Source of the DNA: Pedobacter rhodius
GTDB taxonomy: Bacteria; Bacteroidota; Bacteroidia; Sphingobacteriales; Sphingobacteriaceae
NCBI RefSeq assembly: GCF_027213645.1
Contig: NZ_JAPWGL010000003.1
Span: forward strand, 868,001 to 932,000
Reading direction: 5' to 3'
DNA: 64,000 nt
The stretch's first letter is position 1. The number at the start of each line of letters is the position of its first letter. This document shows positions 29,330 to 36,751 of the stretch, piece by piece. The notes beneath the pieces were generated by a model. That model had not been told where the DNA came from. It saw only the letters and a program-made list of their open reading frames with translations, and made no database searches. A program made the translations under genes and the position numbers.

Positions 29330-29806
29330 TTAGCCCAGCTCGATCTGCCTTTTGATACTTTCCTCTAAAGAGATTAAAGTTTCGGTGCGCTGGATACCGT
29401 TTACTGCCTGAATTTCCTCATTTAATACGTGCCTCAGATGATTCGTATCCCTGCAGATAATTTTGGCAAACATGCTGTAGGCGCCGGTTGTATAATGCAA
29501 CTCGACAACTTCTTTAATCTTGCTTAACTGAGCAACTGCATCTTTATATTGAATCCCTTTTTCAAGGTAAATACCTAAAAACGCGCAGATGTCATAACCT
29601 GCCTTTTGTGGGTCGATAATTAAATGAGAGCCTTTAATAATACCCATTTCCTGTAGTTTCTTCATCCTGACGTGGATGGTACCTCCAGAAACAATTAAAT
29701 CTTTAGCAATTTCTGTATACGGTTTAGTCGCATCATGCATTAATTGTTTTAATATATCGATGTCGAGGTTGTCAATTTCTAAATTGGAATTATCTTTTTT
29801 AAGCAT
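29330..29806 (-). CDS. Lrp/AsnC-family transcriptional regulator
   Basis: 158 residues: N-terminal winged helix-turn-helix (about 14-65; D-I-L-K-Q-L-M-H-D-A, then V-S-G-G-T-I-H-V-R-M-K-K-L) and a C-terminal RAM ligand-binding domain (about 75-150, with Y-T-T-G-A-Y-S-M-F-A-K). Such proteins sense amino acids or related metabolites and often control their own gene. An 11-bp inverted repeat lies just upstream of the start. It is divergent from the tRNA-like pair. Confidence 0.88.
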   Translation of the reverse strand: MLKKDNSNLEIDNLDIDILKQLMHDATKPYTEIAKDLIVSGGTIHVRMKKLQEMGIIKGSHLIIDPQKAGYDICAFLGIYLEKGIQYKDAVAQLSKIKEVVELHYTTGAYSMFAKIICRDTNHLRHVLNEEIQAVNGIQRTETLISLEESIKRQIELG

Positions 29807-29813
29807 ATTTTCT

Positions 29814-29851
29814 AATATTGATAAGCAAATTTAATAAAAATTATCAATATT
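29814..29851. promoter_or_regulatory. Candidate Lrp-type operator
   Basis: Perfect inverted repeat: AATATTGATAA (29814-29824) and TTATCAATATT (29841-29851), spacer 16 nt, 8 nt upstream of the Lrp-type start codon. It could be the autoregulatory site and may also affect the divergent tRNA promoter 29 nt away (inference). Confidence 0.45.
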
Positions 29852-29879
29852 ATAAAAATAAAATTAAATGATTAAAATA

Positions 29880-29911
29880 TTTGCAAGGTATTGATGGTTC
29901 TTTTACATTTG
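29880..29911 (+). promoter_or_regulatory. Promoter of the tRNA-like pair
   Basis: TTTG at 29880-29883, 20 nt spacer, TACATTTG at 29904-29911: both elements match the Bacteroidota consensus exactly. Transcription would begin near 29917, 46 nt before the first tRNA-like gene. Confidence 0.65.
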
Positions 29912-29962
29912 TATCAAGCAATAACAAAAAGGAATGTTCTTAAACAAATTTGCTTAACATAC

Positions 29963-30070
29963 TGTAGGGTGGTGAAACAGGCAGACACACCTCCTTGTCT
30001 CGGTGGTGGAGAATATGGGAAACCGGCAACGGCTAACCACTCCTTGAAGGTTCGATTCCTTCCCCTACAG
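29963..30070 (+). tRNA. Class II tRNA-like gene 1, anticodon GTC (isotype uncertain)
   Basis: Folds as a tRNA: acceptor TGTAGGG with CCCTACA, D stem GTG with CAC around a GG-containing loop, anticodon arm CCTCC-TTGTCTC-GGTGG (one T-T mismatch), T arm GAAGG-TTCGATT-CCTTC, discriminator G, then encoded CCA (30071-30073). The 39-nt variable region has a GGAG/CTCC stem, larger than the usual Leu or Ser arm. The anticodon at 29997-29999 reads GTC, so no Leu codon is read. G73, G34-T35-C36, C38, G2-C71 and G10-C25 match aspartate identity elements of E. coli. T37 is unusual. A scanner may call it tRNA-Leu or undetermined. Confidence 0.7.
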
Positions 30071-30143
30071 CCAGTTCAGTTTACAATTTTCAGTAGGCAG
30101 TTAAAACTGAAAACTATAAATTGACAACTGTTAACTTTTGAAA

Positions 30144-30287
30144 TGTTGGGTGGTGAAATTGGCAGACACGCCTCCTTGTCTCGGTGGTGGGGAATAATGG
30201 GACAAACGCAGTTTATTGGGTTGACCACAATTAATTTTTTGAACTGTAGCTAACTACCCCTTGAAGGTTCGACTCCTTCCCCAACAG
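30144..30287 (+). tRNA. Class II tRNA-like gene 2, anticodon GTC, expanded variable arm
   Basis: Same core as gene 1: acceptor TGTTGGG with CCCAACA, identical anticodon arm with GTC at 30178-30180, T arm GAAGG-TTCGACT-CCTTC, discriminator G. No full CCA is encoded (GCAT follows). The variable region is 75 nt, closed by GGGG/CCCC where gene 1 has GGAG/CTCC: a compensatory pair change that supports the stem. Its ends (AATAATGGGA, GCTAACTA) match gene 1; the extra middle contains a CAGTT/AACTG hairpin. The pair arose by tandem duplication, and a terminator follows. Confidence 0.65.
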
Positions 30288-30317
30288 CATTTTTTATGAA
30301 TAATAAGTTAGTTAATC

Positions 30318-30350
30318 GAGCAATCCCGGATGGGTTGCTCTTTTTCTTTT
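30318..30350 (+). terminator. Terminator of the tRNA-like pair
   Basis: GAGCAATCCC pairs with GGGTTGCTC around GGAT and runs into TTTTTCTTTT. It lies 31 nt after the second tRNA-like gene. Confidence 0.7.
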
Positions 30351-30380
30351 TAAAAGCCTTCCTTCGAAAATCCAAGAAAC

Positions 30381-30408
30381 AAAAAAAGGAACAAATCTCT
30401 TTGTTCCT
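30381..30408 (-). terminator. Terminator of pyrH-frr
   Basis: On the minus strand AGGAACAAA-GAGA-TTTGTTCCT is followed by a T-run (the A-run at 30381-30387). A perfect 9-bp stem, 24 nt after the frr stop. Confidence 0.8.
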
Positions 30409-30432
30409 CTTAATAATATTTAATTGTGAAGA

Positions 30433-30996
30433 TTAAACTGTCATCACATCTTTTTCTTTTGCTTCAGCGTGCTTATCAACTTTAATAATGTACGCATCAG
30501 TTAACTTTTGTACTTCGCCTTCACCTGTTTTAATTTCATCATCAGAAACACCTTCACCTTTTAATTTTTGAATTTTGGTATTGGCATCTTTACGGATATT
30601 ACGAACTGTAATACGACCGCGTTCTGCTTCTTCTTTTACCTTTTTAACTAAGTCTTTTCTTCTTTCTTCAGTTAATGGCGGTACAACCAAGCGAATAACA
30701 ATACCATCATTTTGAGGATTGATGCCAATATTAGCCACTTGAATTGCTTTTTCTATAACGGTTAAAAGCGATTTTTCCCAAGGCTGAATCACAATTGTTC
30801 TTGCATCGGGCGTATTGATACTTGCTACTTGAGATAAAGCTGTAGAGGCTCCATAATAATCAACAAAAATACCATCTAACATGCCAGCCGATGCTTTTCC
30901 TGCTCTGATTTTCGTTAATTCAGACTCACAATGATCGATAGCTCTATCCATTGCAGATTGAGCATCCATTAATTGTAATTGTATGAGATCATTCAT
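30433..30996 (-). CDS. frr: Ribosome recycling factor
   Basis: 187 residues, full length. Conserved features include the R-A-G-K-A-S segment near the N-terminus, I-Q-P-W-E-K-S-L in the middle, L-V-P-P-L-T-E-E-R-R-K-D-L-V-K and V-R-N-I-R-K-D-A. It splits post-termination ribosomes with EF-G. It follows pyrH by 41 nt on the same strand, the widespread pyrH-frr order. Confidence 0.97.
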   Translation of the reverse strand: MNDLIQLQLMDAQSAMDRAIDHCESELTKIRAGKASAGMLDGIFVDYYGASTALSQVASINTPDARTIVIQPWEKSLLTVIEKAIQVANIGINPQNDGIVIRLVVPPLTEERRKDLVKKVKEEAERGRITVRNIRKDANTKIQKLKGEGVSDDEIKTGEGEVQKLTDAYIIKVDKHAEAKEKDVMTV

Positions 30997-31037
30997 AGTT
31001 GTGTGTATTTCTACAATAATAATAATTTTTTTAAATG

Positions 31038-31742
31038 CTATTTTACTAATGTACCAATCGCTTCGCCATTGGCAATTTTCATGAAGTTACCATGTTTATT
31101 CATGTCAAACACAATAATAGGCACCTGGTTTTCTTCGCATAAAGTAAATGCAGTCATATCCATCACATTTAAACCTTTTGCATAAACTTCTTTGAAAGAG
31201 ATTTCTTCGTATTTAGTTGCTAATGGGTCTTTTTCAGGATCGGCGGTATAAATTCCATCTACTCTTGTTCCCTTCAGCACCGCATCAGCTTTGATTTCAA
31301 TAGCACGTAATGCCGCCGCAGAATCGGTCGTAAAGTATGGATTACCTGTTCCGGCTCCAAATATCACAACGCGGCCTTTTTCTAAGTGACGAACAGCTCT
31401 TCTGCGAATAAACGGTTCGCAGATTTGTTCCATTTTAATTGCGGTAAGTAAACGGGTTTTCAGACCAACCTTTTCCAATGCATCTTGCAAAGCCATTGAG
31501 TTAATTACCGTGGCCAACATACCCATATAATCGGCTTGTGCTCTGTCCATCCCGCTTTTTTCGGCACTTAAACCTCTGAAAATATTTCCCCCACCAATTA
31601 CGATTGCTATTTCCAGGCCTTTATCATGTACGGCCTTAATATCTTCAGCATATTGTTTAACACGTTCATTATCAATACCGTATTGTTTGTCGCCCATTAG
31701 CGATTCGCCGCTAAGCTTTAGTAGGATGCGTTTGTATTTCAT
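31038..31742 (-). CDS. pyrH: UMP kinase
   Basis: 234 residues of the amino-acid-kinase fold: [11 protein letters not shown] near the N-terminus, [10 protein letters not shown], and the C-terminal D-P-E-K-D-P-L-A. It phosphorylates UMP to UDP and is hexameric and allosteric in bacteria. Cotranscribed with frr. Confidence 0.96.
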   Translation of the reverse strand: MKYKRILLKLSGESLMGDKQYGIDNERVKQYAEDIKAVHDKGLEIAIVIGGGNIFRGLSAEKSGMDRAQADYMGMLATVINSMALQDALEKVGLKTRLLTAIKMEQICEPFIRRRAVRHLEKGRVVIFGAGTGNPYFTTDSAAALRAIEIKADAVLKGTRVDGIYTADPEKDPLATKYEEISFKEVYAKGLNVMDMTAFTLCEENQVPIIVFDMNKHGNFMKIANGEAIGTLVK

Positions 31743-31806
31743 GACCTCAAAAATATTAACAATTTTTTAATACCCCGCTATGGTTTTTAACAAATGATGT
31801 AATTAT

Positions 31807-32901
31807 TTAGATTGATAGCGTTTCGCCTTTAAATATTACCTTTTTTAAATTCAGGTCGCTATCAAGGATAAGTATGTTAGCCAGGTTTCCCTGCTTAAGC
31901 GAACCTATTAAATTGTTTTGGTCAATTAATTTTGCAGGGTAAAGCGTAGCCATTTTCAAGGCATCCGGTAAACTGATATCACAATGTTCTACACAATTTT
32001 TAACCGCTTGCAGCATGGTTAGCGATGAGCCTGAAAGCGTACCATCAGGCATTACAAATTTATCACCTTCGTTAATATGCTGATATGGGCCTGCAGAACA
32101 TTCAGTAACGGCATCCGTAATTAAGAATAAACGTTCCTTTAAAAGTTTCTGCGAAAATTTTACAACTTCAAAATCGAGGTGTTTGCCATCAACAATAATA
32201 CTTGCCACGGCTTTATCGTGGTTAAAAACAGCTGTAGGTATTCCGGGGTTGCGATGATGAATCGGGCTCATGGCATTAAAAAGATGCGTGGTGGCTTGAA
32301 TGCCCTGATTGTAGGCTTTTGTTGCTTCTTCAAACGTAGCGTTACTATGGCCTAAAGAAACGACAACACCATTATCTAATAAATATCGAATAACTTCATC
32401 ATCCTGGCATTCCGGTGCGATGGTCATCATTTTAATTATACCATCGCCGAAATCCAATAATTCTTTAATTTCATCAAGCGATGCCTTTCGAACAAACTCC
32501 GGAATGTGCGCGCCTAAACGCTTTGGATTCAAAAATGGTCCCTCAAGATGTAATCCTAAACAGTTTCTTGCTGATGAACGGTGTGCTTTTGCGGCCTTTA
32601 TGCATTCGCTAAAAACTCCGGGGGTATTTGTTGCCATGCAGGCTAAAAATCCTGTGGTACCTTTTTTCAGTAAATCATCTTCCATAATGGTTAAAGATTC
32701 AACGGTCGGTTCTGCTGAAAATAAACGCCCTCCAGCACCATAAATCTGCAGATCGATAAAACCTGGAACAATCAGATCGTTAGTTTCATGATTTGATGAA
32801 GATGGCGTAATGGTTAAAATCTTACCCTTATCAATCTGAATGTCCTGTTTTTCGACTAAAATATCATTTTGATAGAACCTGGATTGCTCAATAGTTAACA
32901 T
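31807..32901 (-). CDS. nagA: N-acetylglucosamine-6-phosphate deacetylase
   Basis: 364 residues of the amidohydrolase superfamily. Visible NagA elements: G-L-H-L-E-G-P-F-L (metal-binding Glu), L-G-H-S-N-A-T and T-H-L-F-N-A-M (His ligands), and F-L-I-T-D-A-V (catalytic Asp). It removes acetate from GlcNAc-6-P in amino-sugar recycling. The tsf terminator lies upstream and a -7 box precedes it, so it has its own start, though it sits inside the ribosomal/pyrH cluster. Confidence 0.93.
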   Translation of the reverse strand: MLTIEQSRFYQNDILVEKQDIQIDKGKILTITPSSSNHETNDLIVPGFIDLQIYGAGGRLFSAEPTVESLTIMEDDLLKKGTTGFLACMATNTPGVFSECIKAAKAHRSSARNCLGLHLEGPFLNPKRLGAHIPEFVRKASLDEIKELLDFGDGIIKMMTIAPECQDDEVIRYLLDNGVVVSLGHSNATFEEATKAYNQGIQATTHLFNAMSPIHHRNPGIPTAVFNHDKAVASIIVDGKHLDFEVVKFSQKLLKERLFLITDAVTECSAGPYQHINEGDKFVMPDGTLSGSSLTMLQAVKNCVEHCDISLPDALKMATLYPAKLIDQNNLIGSLKQGNLANILILDSDLNLKKVIFKGETLSI

Positions 32902-32929
32902 CTTTAAAGAATTAGGTATGGCTAAATTA

Positions 32930-32937
32930 CAAAGTTA
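32930..32937 (-). promoter_or_regulatory. -7 element of the nagA promoter
   Basis: On the minus strand TAACTTTG, an exact TAnnTTTG match, 28 nt before the nagA ATG. No well-spaced -33 element seen. Confidence 0.4.
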
Positions 32938-32980
32938 TAGCGGCAAACTCAGTTAATTTGATGCTGGCATAAAAAAAAGG

Positions 32981-33012
32981 CAAAAAAAAATCCCGATGAA
33001 AATCGGGATTTC
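32981..33012 (-). terminator. Terminator of the rplM-rpsI-rpsB-tsf operon
   Basis: On the minus strand AAATCCCGAT-TTTC-ATCGGGATTT followed by a T-run. Located 19 nt after the tsf stop and before nagA. Confidence 0.85.
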
Positions 33013-33030
33013 AATATTATTTATAAACGC

Positions 33031-33876
33031 TTATGCACCTAATTGTACACGTTTGAAAGCTGATACAGTTAAACCTTTAGATGTGTTATCTAAAAATTTA
33101 CGAACATCTACTGAACTGTCTTTAACAAACTCCTGGTTTAATAAAGTGCTGTCTTTGTAGAATTTGTTTAATTTACCTGCAGCGATTTTCTCAACCATTT
33201 CTTCTGGTTTACCTTCAGCACGGATAACATCTTTAGCAATTTCGATTTCACGTTGAATGGTAGCAGGATCAACACCATCTTTATCAACAGCAACCGGATT
33301 CATTGCAGCAATCTGCATTGCAACATCTTTACCAGCCTCAGTAATATCTGCGCCATTAATGCCTTCAAATACGACTAGAACGCCCATTTTACCATTAGAG
33401 TGGATATAAGAAACAATTTTCTCACCTGATATATTTGCGTACTCCTGAATAACGATTTTCTCTCCGATTTTACCGGTTAGTTCAGTTATGGTTTCTGCAA
33501 CTGTACGTCCATCTTCCAAAGTAATTGCTGATAATTCTTCAGTGTTAGCCGGATTGTTGGCAACTGCTGCAGCTAAAATAGCCTGAGCAAGGTTACGGAA
33601 ATCTTCAACTTTAGAAACCGGTTCCGTTTCGCAAGCTAAAGCAACTAATTTGCCGTTTGTGCCATCCGCTGAAACAGCGATTGATACCAGACCTTCAGAA
33701 GTTGCATTACCAGAACGAGCGGCCGATACTTTTTGACCTTTTTTGCGCAATAAATCGACAGCAGCTTCAAAATCGCCGTTAGCTTCAACTAAAGCTTTTT
33801 TGCAATCCATCATACCAGCGCCAGTTTGTTGGCGTAATTTATTTACATCTGCGGCAGTAATTTGTACTGTAGACAT
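33031..33876 (-). CDS. tsf: Translation elongation factor Ts
   Basis: 281 residues. The N-terminal UBA-like part reads V-N-K-L-R-Q-Q-T-G-A-G-M-M-D-C-K-K-A-L, typical of EF-Ts, followed by two dimerisation domains (A-C-E-T-E-P-V-S-K, M-Q-I-A-A-M-N-P). It catalyses GDP release from EF-Tu. Follows rpsB with a 106-nt gap. Confidence 0.97.
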   Translation of the reverse strand: MSTVQITAADVNKLRQQTGAGMMDCKKALVEANGDFEAAVDLLRKKGQKVSAARSGNATSEGLVSIAVSADGTNGKLVALACETEPVSKVEDFRNLAQAILAAAVANNPANTEELSAITLEDGRTVAETITELTGKIGEKIVIQEYANISGEKIVSYIHSNGKMGVLVVFEGINGADITEAGKDVAMQIAAMNPVAVDKDGVDPATIQREIEIAKDVIRAEGKPEEMVEKIAAGKLNKFYKDSTLLNQEFVKDSSVDVRKFLDNTSKGLTVSAFKRVQLGA

Positions 33877-33982
33877 TTTATTTCCTTTTTACCCCAAACC
33901 CCCTGAAGGGGGCTTGCGAGTGATTAAATAATTTTATGAATTTTGAATTTGTAACCTTTTGCTCCCCTTTAGGGGTTGGGGG

Positions 33983-34843
33983 TTATTCTTCTGTTTTAGT
34001 TTCTTCTGATGAAGGCGCTTCAACTTCTGCTTCTGCAGTTACCTTTTTAGTTGTTGGTCTTTTTTCACCAGCTGCTCTAGGTGCTGCAACTTCAGGTGCA
34101 TCAGCTGCAACTTTCGCTGCTACTGCCTCTTTTTCAGCTTCATCATCTTTTTCGCGTTTACGCTCATCTAAACCTTCTTCAATAGCTTTGATAATTACAT
34201 CAGTAATTAAAGAGATTGATTTTGTAGCATCATCATTCGCCGGGATAGGGAAATCGATGTTAGAAGGGTCAGAGTTTGTATCAACCATCGCAAAAGTTGG
34301 GATGTTTAATTTTAACGCTTCAGTTACTGCAATGTGCTCTTTCTTAACATCAATTAAGAATAAAGCTGCAGGTAAACGGTTTAAATCAGCAATACCGCCT
34401 AAAAGTGATTCTAATTTAATACGCTCACGCTGAATCATTAAACGCTCTTTTTTAGATAAAATCGCATAAGTACCGTCTTTAGTCATTTTATCGATGGTAA
34501 CCATCTTTTTAATTGACTTACGCACTGTAGCGAAGTTAGTTAACATACCACCTAACCAACGCTCGGTTACGAAAGGCATATTAACTTTTTTAGCTTGCTC
34601 AGCTACGATTCCTTTTGCTTGTTTTTTTGTTGAAACAAATAATACTTTACGTCCTGATTTTACGATTTGTTTAATCGCAGCCGCAGCTTCTTCAGTTTTA
34701 GTTAAAGTTTTATTTAAATCTATAATGTGAATTCCATTACGCTCCATGAAAATGTAAGGAGCCATTTTTGGATTCCATTTACGGGTAAGGTGACCAAAGT
34801 GTACACCTGCATCCAATAAGTCTTGATAAGTTGTTCTTGCCAT
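33983..34843 (-). CDS. rpsB: Ribosomal protein uS2 with Ala/Glu-rich C-terminal extension
   Basis: 286 residues. The S2 core spans about 1-225 (V-H-F-G-H-L-T-R-K-W-N-P-K-M, R-W-L-G-G-M-L-T-N, D-T-N-S-D-P). A low-complexity tail of about 55 residues rich in Ala, Glu and Lys follows, longer than in E. coli S2 and common in Bacteroidota. Operon position rpsI-rpsB-tsf. Confidence 0.97.
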   Translation of the reverse strand: MARTTYQDLLDAGVHFGHLTRKWNPKMAPYIFMERNGIHIIDLNKTLTKTEEAAAAIKQIVKSGRKVLFVSTKKQAKGIVAEQAKKVNMPFVTERWLGGMLTNFATVRKSIKKMVTIDKMTKDGTYAILSKKERLMIQRERIKLESLLGGIADLNRLPAALFLIDVKKEHIAVTEALKLNIPTFAMVDTNSDPSNIDFPIPANDDATKSISLITDVIIKAIEEGLDERKREKDDEAEKEAVAAKVAADAPEVAAPRAAGEKRPTTKKVTAEAEVEAPSSEETKTEE

Positions 34844-34861
34844 TGTTCTTGCCTCCTGTGA

Positions 34862-35248
34862 TTAACGTTTACTGAATTGGAATTTCTTACGAGCTTTAGC
34901 ACGTCCTGGTTTTTTACGCTCAACCATACGCATATCACGCGTCATCAGGCCTTTAGCACGTAATGCAGGTTTTTTCTCCGCATCTAGTTCAACAATCGCT
35001 TTAGCAATAGCTAAACGAACAGCTTCTGCTTGTCCTTTGATACCACCACCTTGAACATTTACAGTAATATCATAACGACCGGTAAGTTCAGAAACTTCTA
35101 AACTTTGGTTTACGATATATTGCAAAGGTAAAGTTGGAAAATATACTTTGTGATCTTTACCGTTAACGGTAATTGCGCCAGCACCATCTTTTAAGTAGAT
35201 GCGTGCAACAGCTGTTTTTCTTCTTCCTGAAGTGTTAGTAACTGACAT
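34862..35248 (-). CDS. rpsI: Ribosomal protein uS9
   Basis: 128 residues: T-S-G-R-R-K-T-A-V-A-R near the start, V-Q-G-G-G-I-K-G-Q-A-E-A in the middle and the C-terminal basic tail ending K-F-Q-F-S-K-R that reaches the P-site tRNA. Starts 3 nt after rplM. Confidence 0.97.
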   Translation of the reverse strand: MSVTNTSGRRKTAVARIYLKDGAGAITVNGKDHKVYFPTLPLQYIVNQSLEVSELTGRYDITVNVQGGGIKGQAEAVRLAIAKAIVELDAEKKPALRAKGLMTRDMRMVERKKPGRAKARKKFQFSKR

Positions 35249-35251
35249 TTC

Positions 35252-35695
35252 TTAAAGTTTAATGGTTTTTGGAGATTGAGCTGAATGAGGGTGGTTTTCA
35301 CCGGCATACACAAAAAGATTAGTGTATAATTTTTTGCCCAATTTAGTTTTCGGTAACATACCACGTACCGCTTTCTCGATTACACGTTGAGGGTGTTTCG
35401 CCATTAACTCCTTAGGAGAAATAAAACGTTGACCACCTGGATAACCAGTGTAAGAAACATATTGCTTTTCGCTGAATTTGTTTCCTGTCAATTTAACCTT
35501 GTCTGCATTGATAACAATAACATTATCGCCGCAATCTACGTGTGGGGTGTACTCAGGCTTGTTTTTACCACGGATGATCATAGCGATCTTCGATGACAAG
35601 CGCCCCAAAATCTCGCCTTGTGCATCAACAACAATCCACTGTTTATTAACAGTTTTCGCATTGGCAGAGACAGTTTTGTAACTTAACGTATTCAC
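35252..35695 (-). CDS. rplM: Ribosomal protein uL13
   Basis: 147 residues with L13 motifs W-I-V-V-D-A-Q-G-E-I-L-G-R-L, Y-T-P-H-V-D-C-G-D-N-V and V-R-G-M-L-P-K-T-K-L-G. First gene of the rplM-rpsI-rpsB-tsf operon, with a full promoter just upstream. Confidence 0.97.
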   Translation of the reverse strand: MNTLSYKTVSANAKTVNKQWIVVDAQGEILGRLSSKIAMIIRGKNKPEYTPHVDCGDNVIVINADKVKLTGNKFSEKQYVSYTGYPGGQRFISPKELMAKHPQRVIEKAVRGMLPKTKLGKKLYTNLFVYAGENHPHSAQSPKTIKL

Positions 35696-35749
35696 TTGCT
35701 TGTATTTAATTTATTAAACAATTATTTATTCCCAATAAATTTGGGACTG

Positions 35750-35780
35750 CAAAGATAGATAGAAAACTTTTATTATCAAA
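35750..35780 (-). promoter_or_regulatory. Promoter of the ribosomal protein operon
   Basis: On the minus strand TTTG (35777-35780), 19 nt, TATCTTTG (35750-35757). Both elements match the Bacteroidota consensus; the rplM ATG is 54 nt downstream. Confidence 0.7.
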
Positions 35781-35810
35781 TAGTTGATGGAAAAAAGTTT
35801 GATGATTAAT

Positions 35811-35995
35811 CGTCATTGCGAAGCGCGCAGCGAGATGGCAATCCAATTAACTGATTTTTTGAAAAGCAATTACAGTAATTCTTTGGTTGGTTTCAATCGG
35901 GCTTTTCGCTAAATCTTTTAAATTACTTCCGCAATGCTGAGGAACGAAGCATCCGTTTTATTCGTTGCAGATTCTTCGTTCCTCAGAATGACAAT
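35811..35995. repeat. Composite dispersed intergenic repeat
   Basis: Begins CGTCATTGCGAAGCGCGCAG and ends CCTCAGAATGACAAT. Inside is an inverted repeat CTGAGGAACGAAG / CTTCGTTCCTCAG. The GTCATT ends and GAAGC-type core relate it to copies at 4818, 37841 and 62683. Confidence 0.55.
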
Positions 35996-36089
35996 ATGAA
36001 CGATGTTCCTGCAAATTTAAAAGGATATCGCTGCAATCCGGTTTAGGAAACTTTATTTTGTTTACCTGTTATCGGCTAGGTCCAAAAGC

Positions 36090-36629
36090 CTACAAATCAT
36101 CGGGCATATAGCCAATCCTTTTCCTGGGCCCGATTTTTTTATCAATTAATTTATCCAGGTAACTAAAAACCAACTCAATATTTTTATCCTGGTTATTCAG
36201 TTTCCGCTTAATATCCTCAATCTCATATTTTAGTTCACCATTTTCACTAACCCATTGCCTTAATCTTGTAAATATTCTTACAATCTGAATATTTACTTGA
36301 ATGGCCTGCTGACTATTTAAAACGCTGGAAAGCATAAGCACGCCGTGTTCAGTGAAAACATTTGGCAGATAGGTTCTTCCGCCCCTTCCAATCTTTGAGG
36401 TCACAAATTGTGACCTCAAAGATTCCCATTCGCTATCCGTGAGTTGAAACATAAAATCTTCCGGAAATCTTCCGGGATTTCTACGAATACTTTGATTTAA
36501 TACTTTTGTCTCAACCCCATAAAGTTCTGCTAAATCGCTATCCAGCATAACCTTGTGGCCACGAATCTCATAAATCTTGTTTACTAAAATATTTTCAGGG
36601 ATGATAGATAGCGTTTGTTTAGCTGTCAT
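36090..36629 (-). CDS. ORF6N-domain (KilA-N-type) DNA-binding protein
   Basis: 179 residues from the ATG at 36629 (an ATG 30 nt upstream adds a hydrophilic stretch). The ORF6N domain spans about 10-100: I-R-G-H-K-V-M-L-D-S-D-L-A-E-L-Y-G-V, then R-F-P-E-D-F-M-F-Q-L-T, Y-L-P-N-V-F-T-E-H-G-V-L-M-L. A coiled-coil region follows and a basic tail. ORF6N proteins are phage-antirepressor relatives found as many chromosomal copies in Bacteroidota; a role in gene regulation is likely but unproven. Confidence 0.88.
   Translation of the reverse strand: MTAKQTLSIIPENILVNKIYEIRGHKVMLDSDLAELYGVETKVLNQSIRRNPGRFPEDFMFQLTDSEWESLRSQFVTSKIGRGGRTYLPNVFTEHGVLMLSSVLNSQQAIQVNIQIVRIFTRLRQWVSENGELKYEIEDIKRKLNNQDKNIELVFSYLDKLIDKKIGPRKRIGYMPDDL
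36393..36421. repeat. Perfect inverted repeat inside the ORF6N gene
   Basis: CTTTGAGGTCACA and TGTGACCTCAAAG, 13-bp arms separated by AAT. It encodes L-R-S-Q-F-V-T-S-K of the protein. Confidence 0.75.
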
Positions 36630-36751
36630 ATCATTATTGGATTTAAATTGAAGATACAAAAACTAATTTGATTTTTAAATCACAACTGTTAGCCTAAAAC
36701 AATAGGCACTACCCATTGTTAAATAGTTATTCCTTAACCAACAAATTTATT

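Larger units (their letters stand above)
35696..36089. other. Intergenic region between rplM and the ORF6N gene
   Basis: Holds the rplM promoter (35750-35780) and a composite dispersed repeat (35811-35995). No gene seen in it. Confidence 0.6.

Noticed and set aside
29891..30124. A 77-codon plus-strand frame covering the first tRNA-like gene
   Set aside because: It is explained entirely by the tRNA structure and its promoter region; composition is not protein-like.
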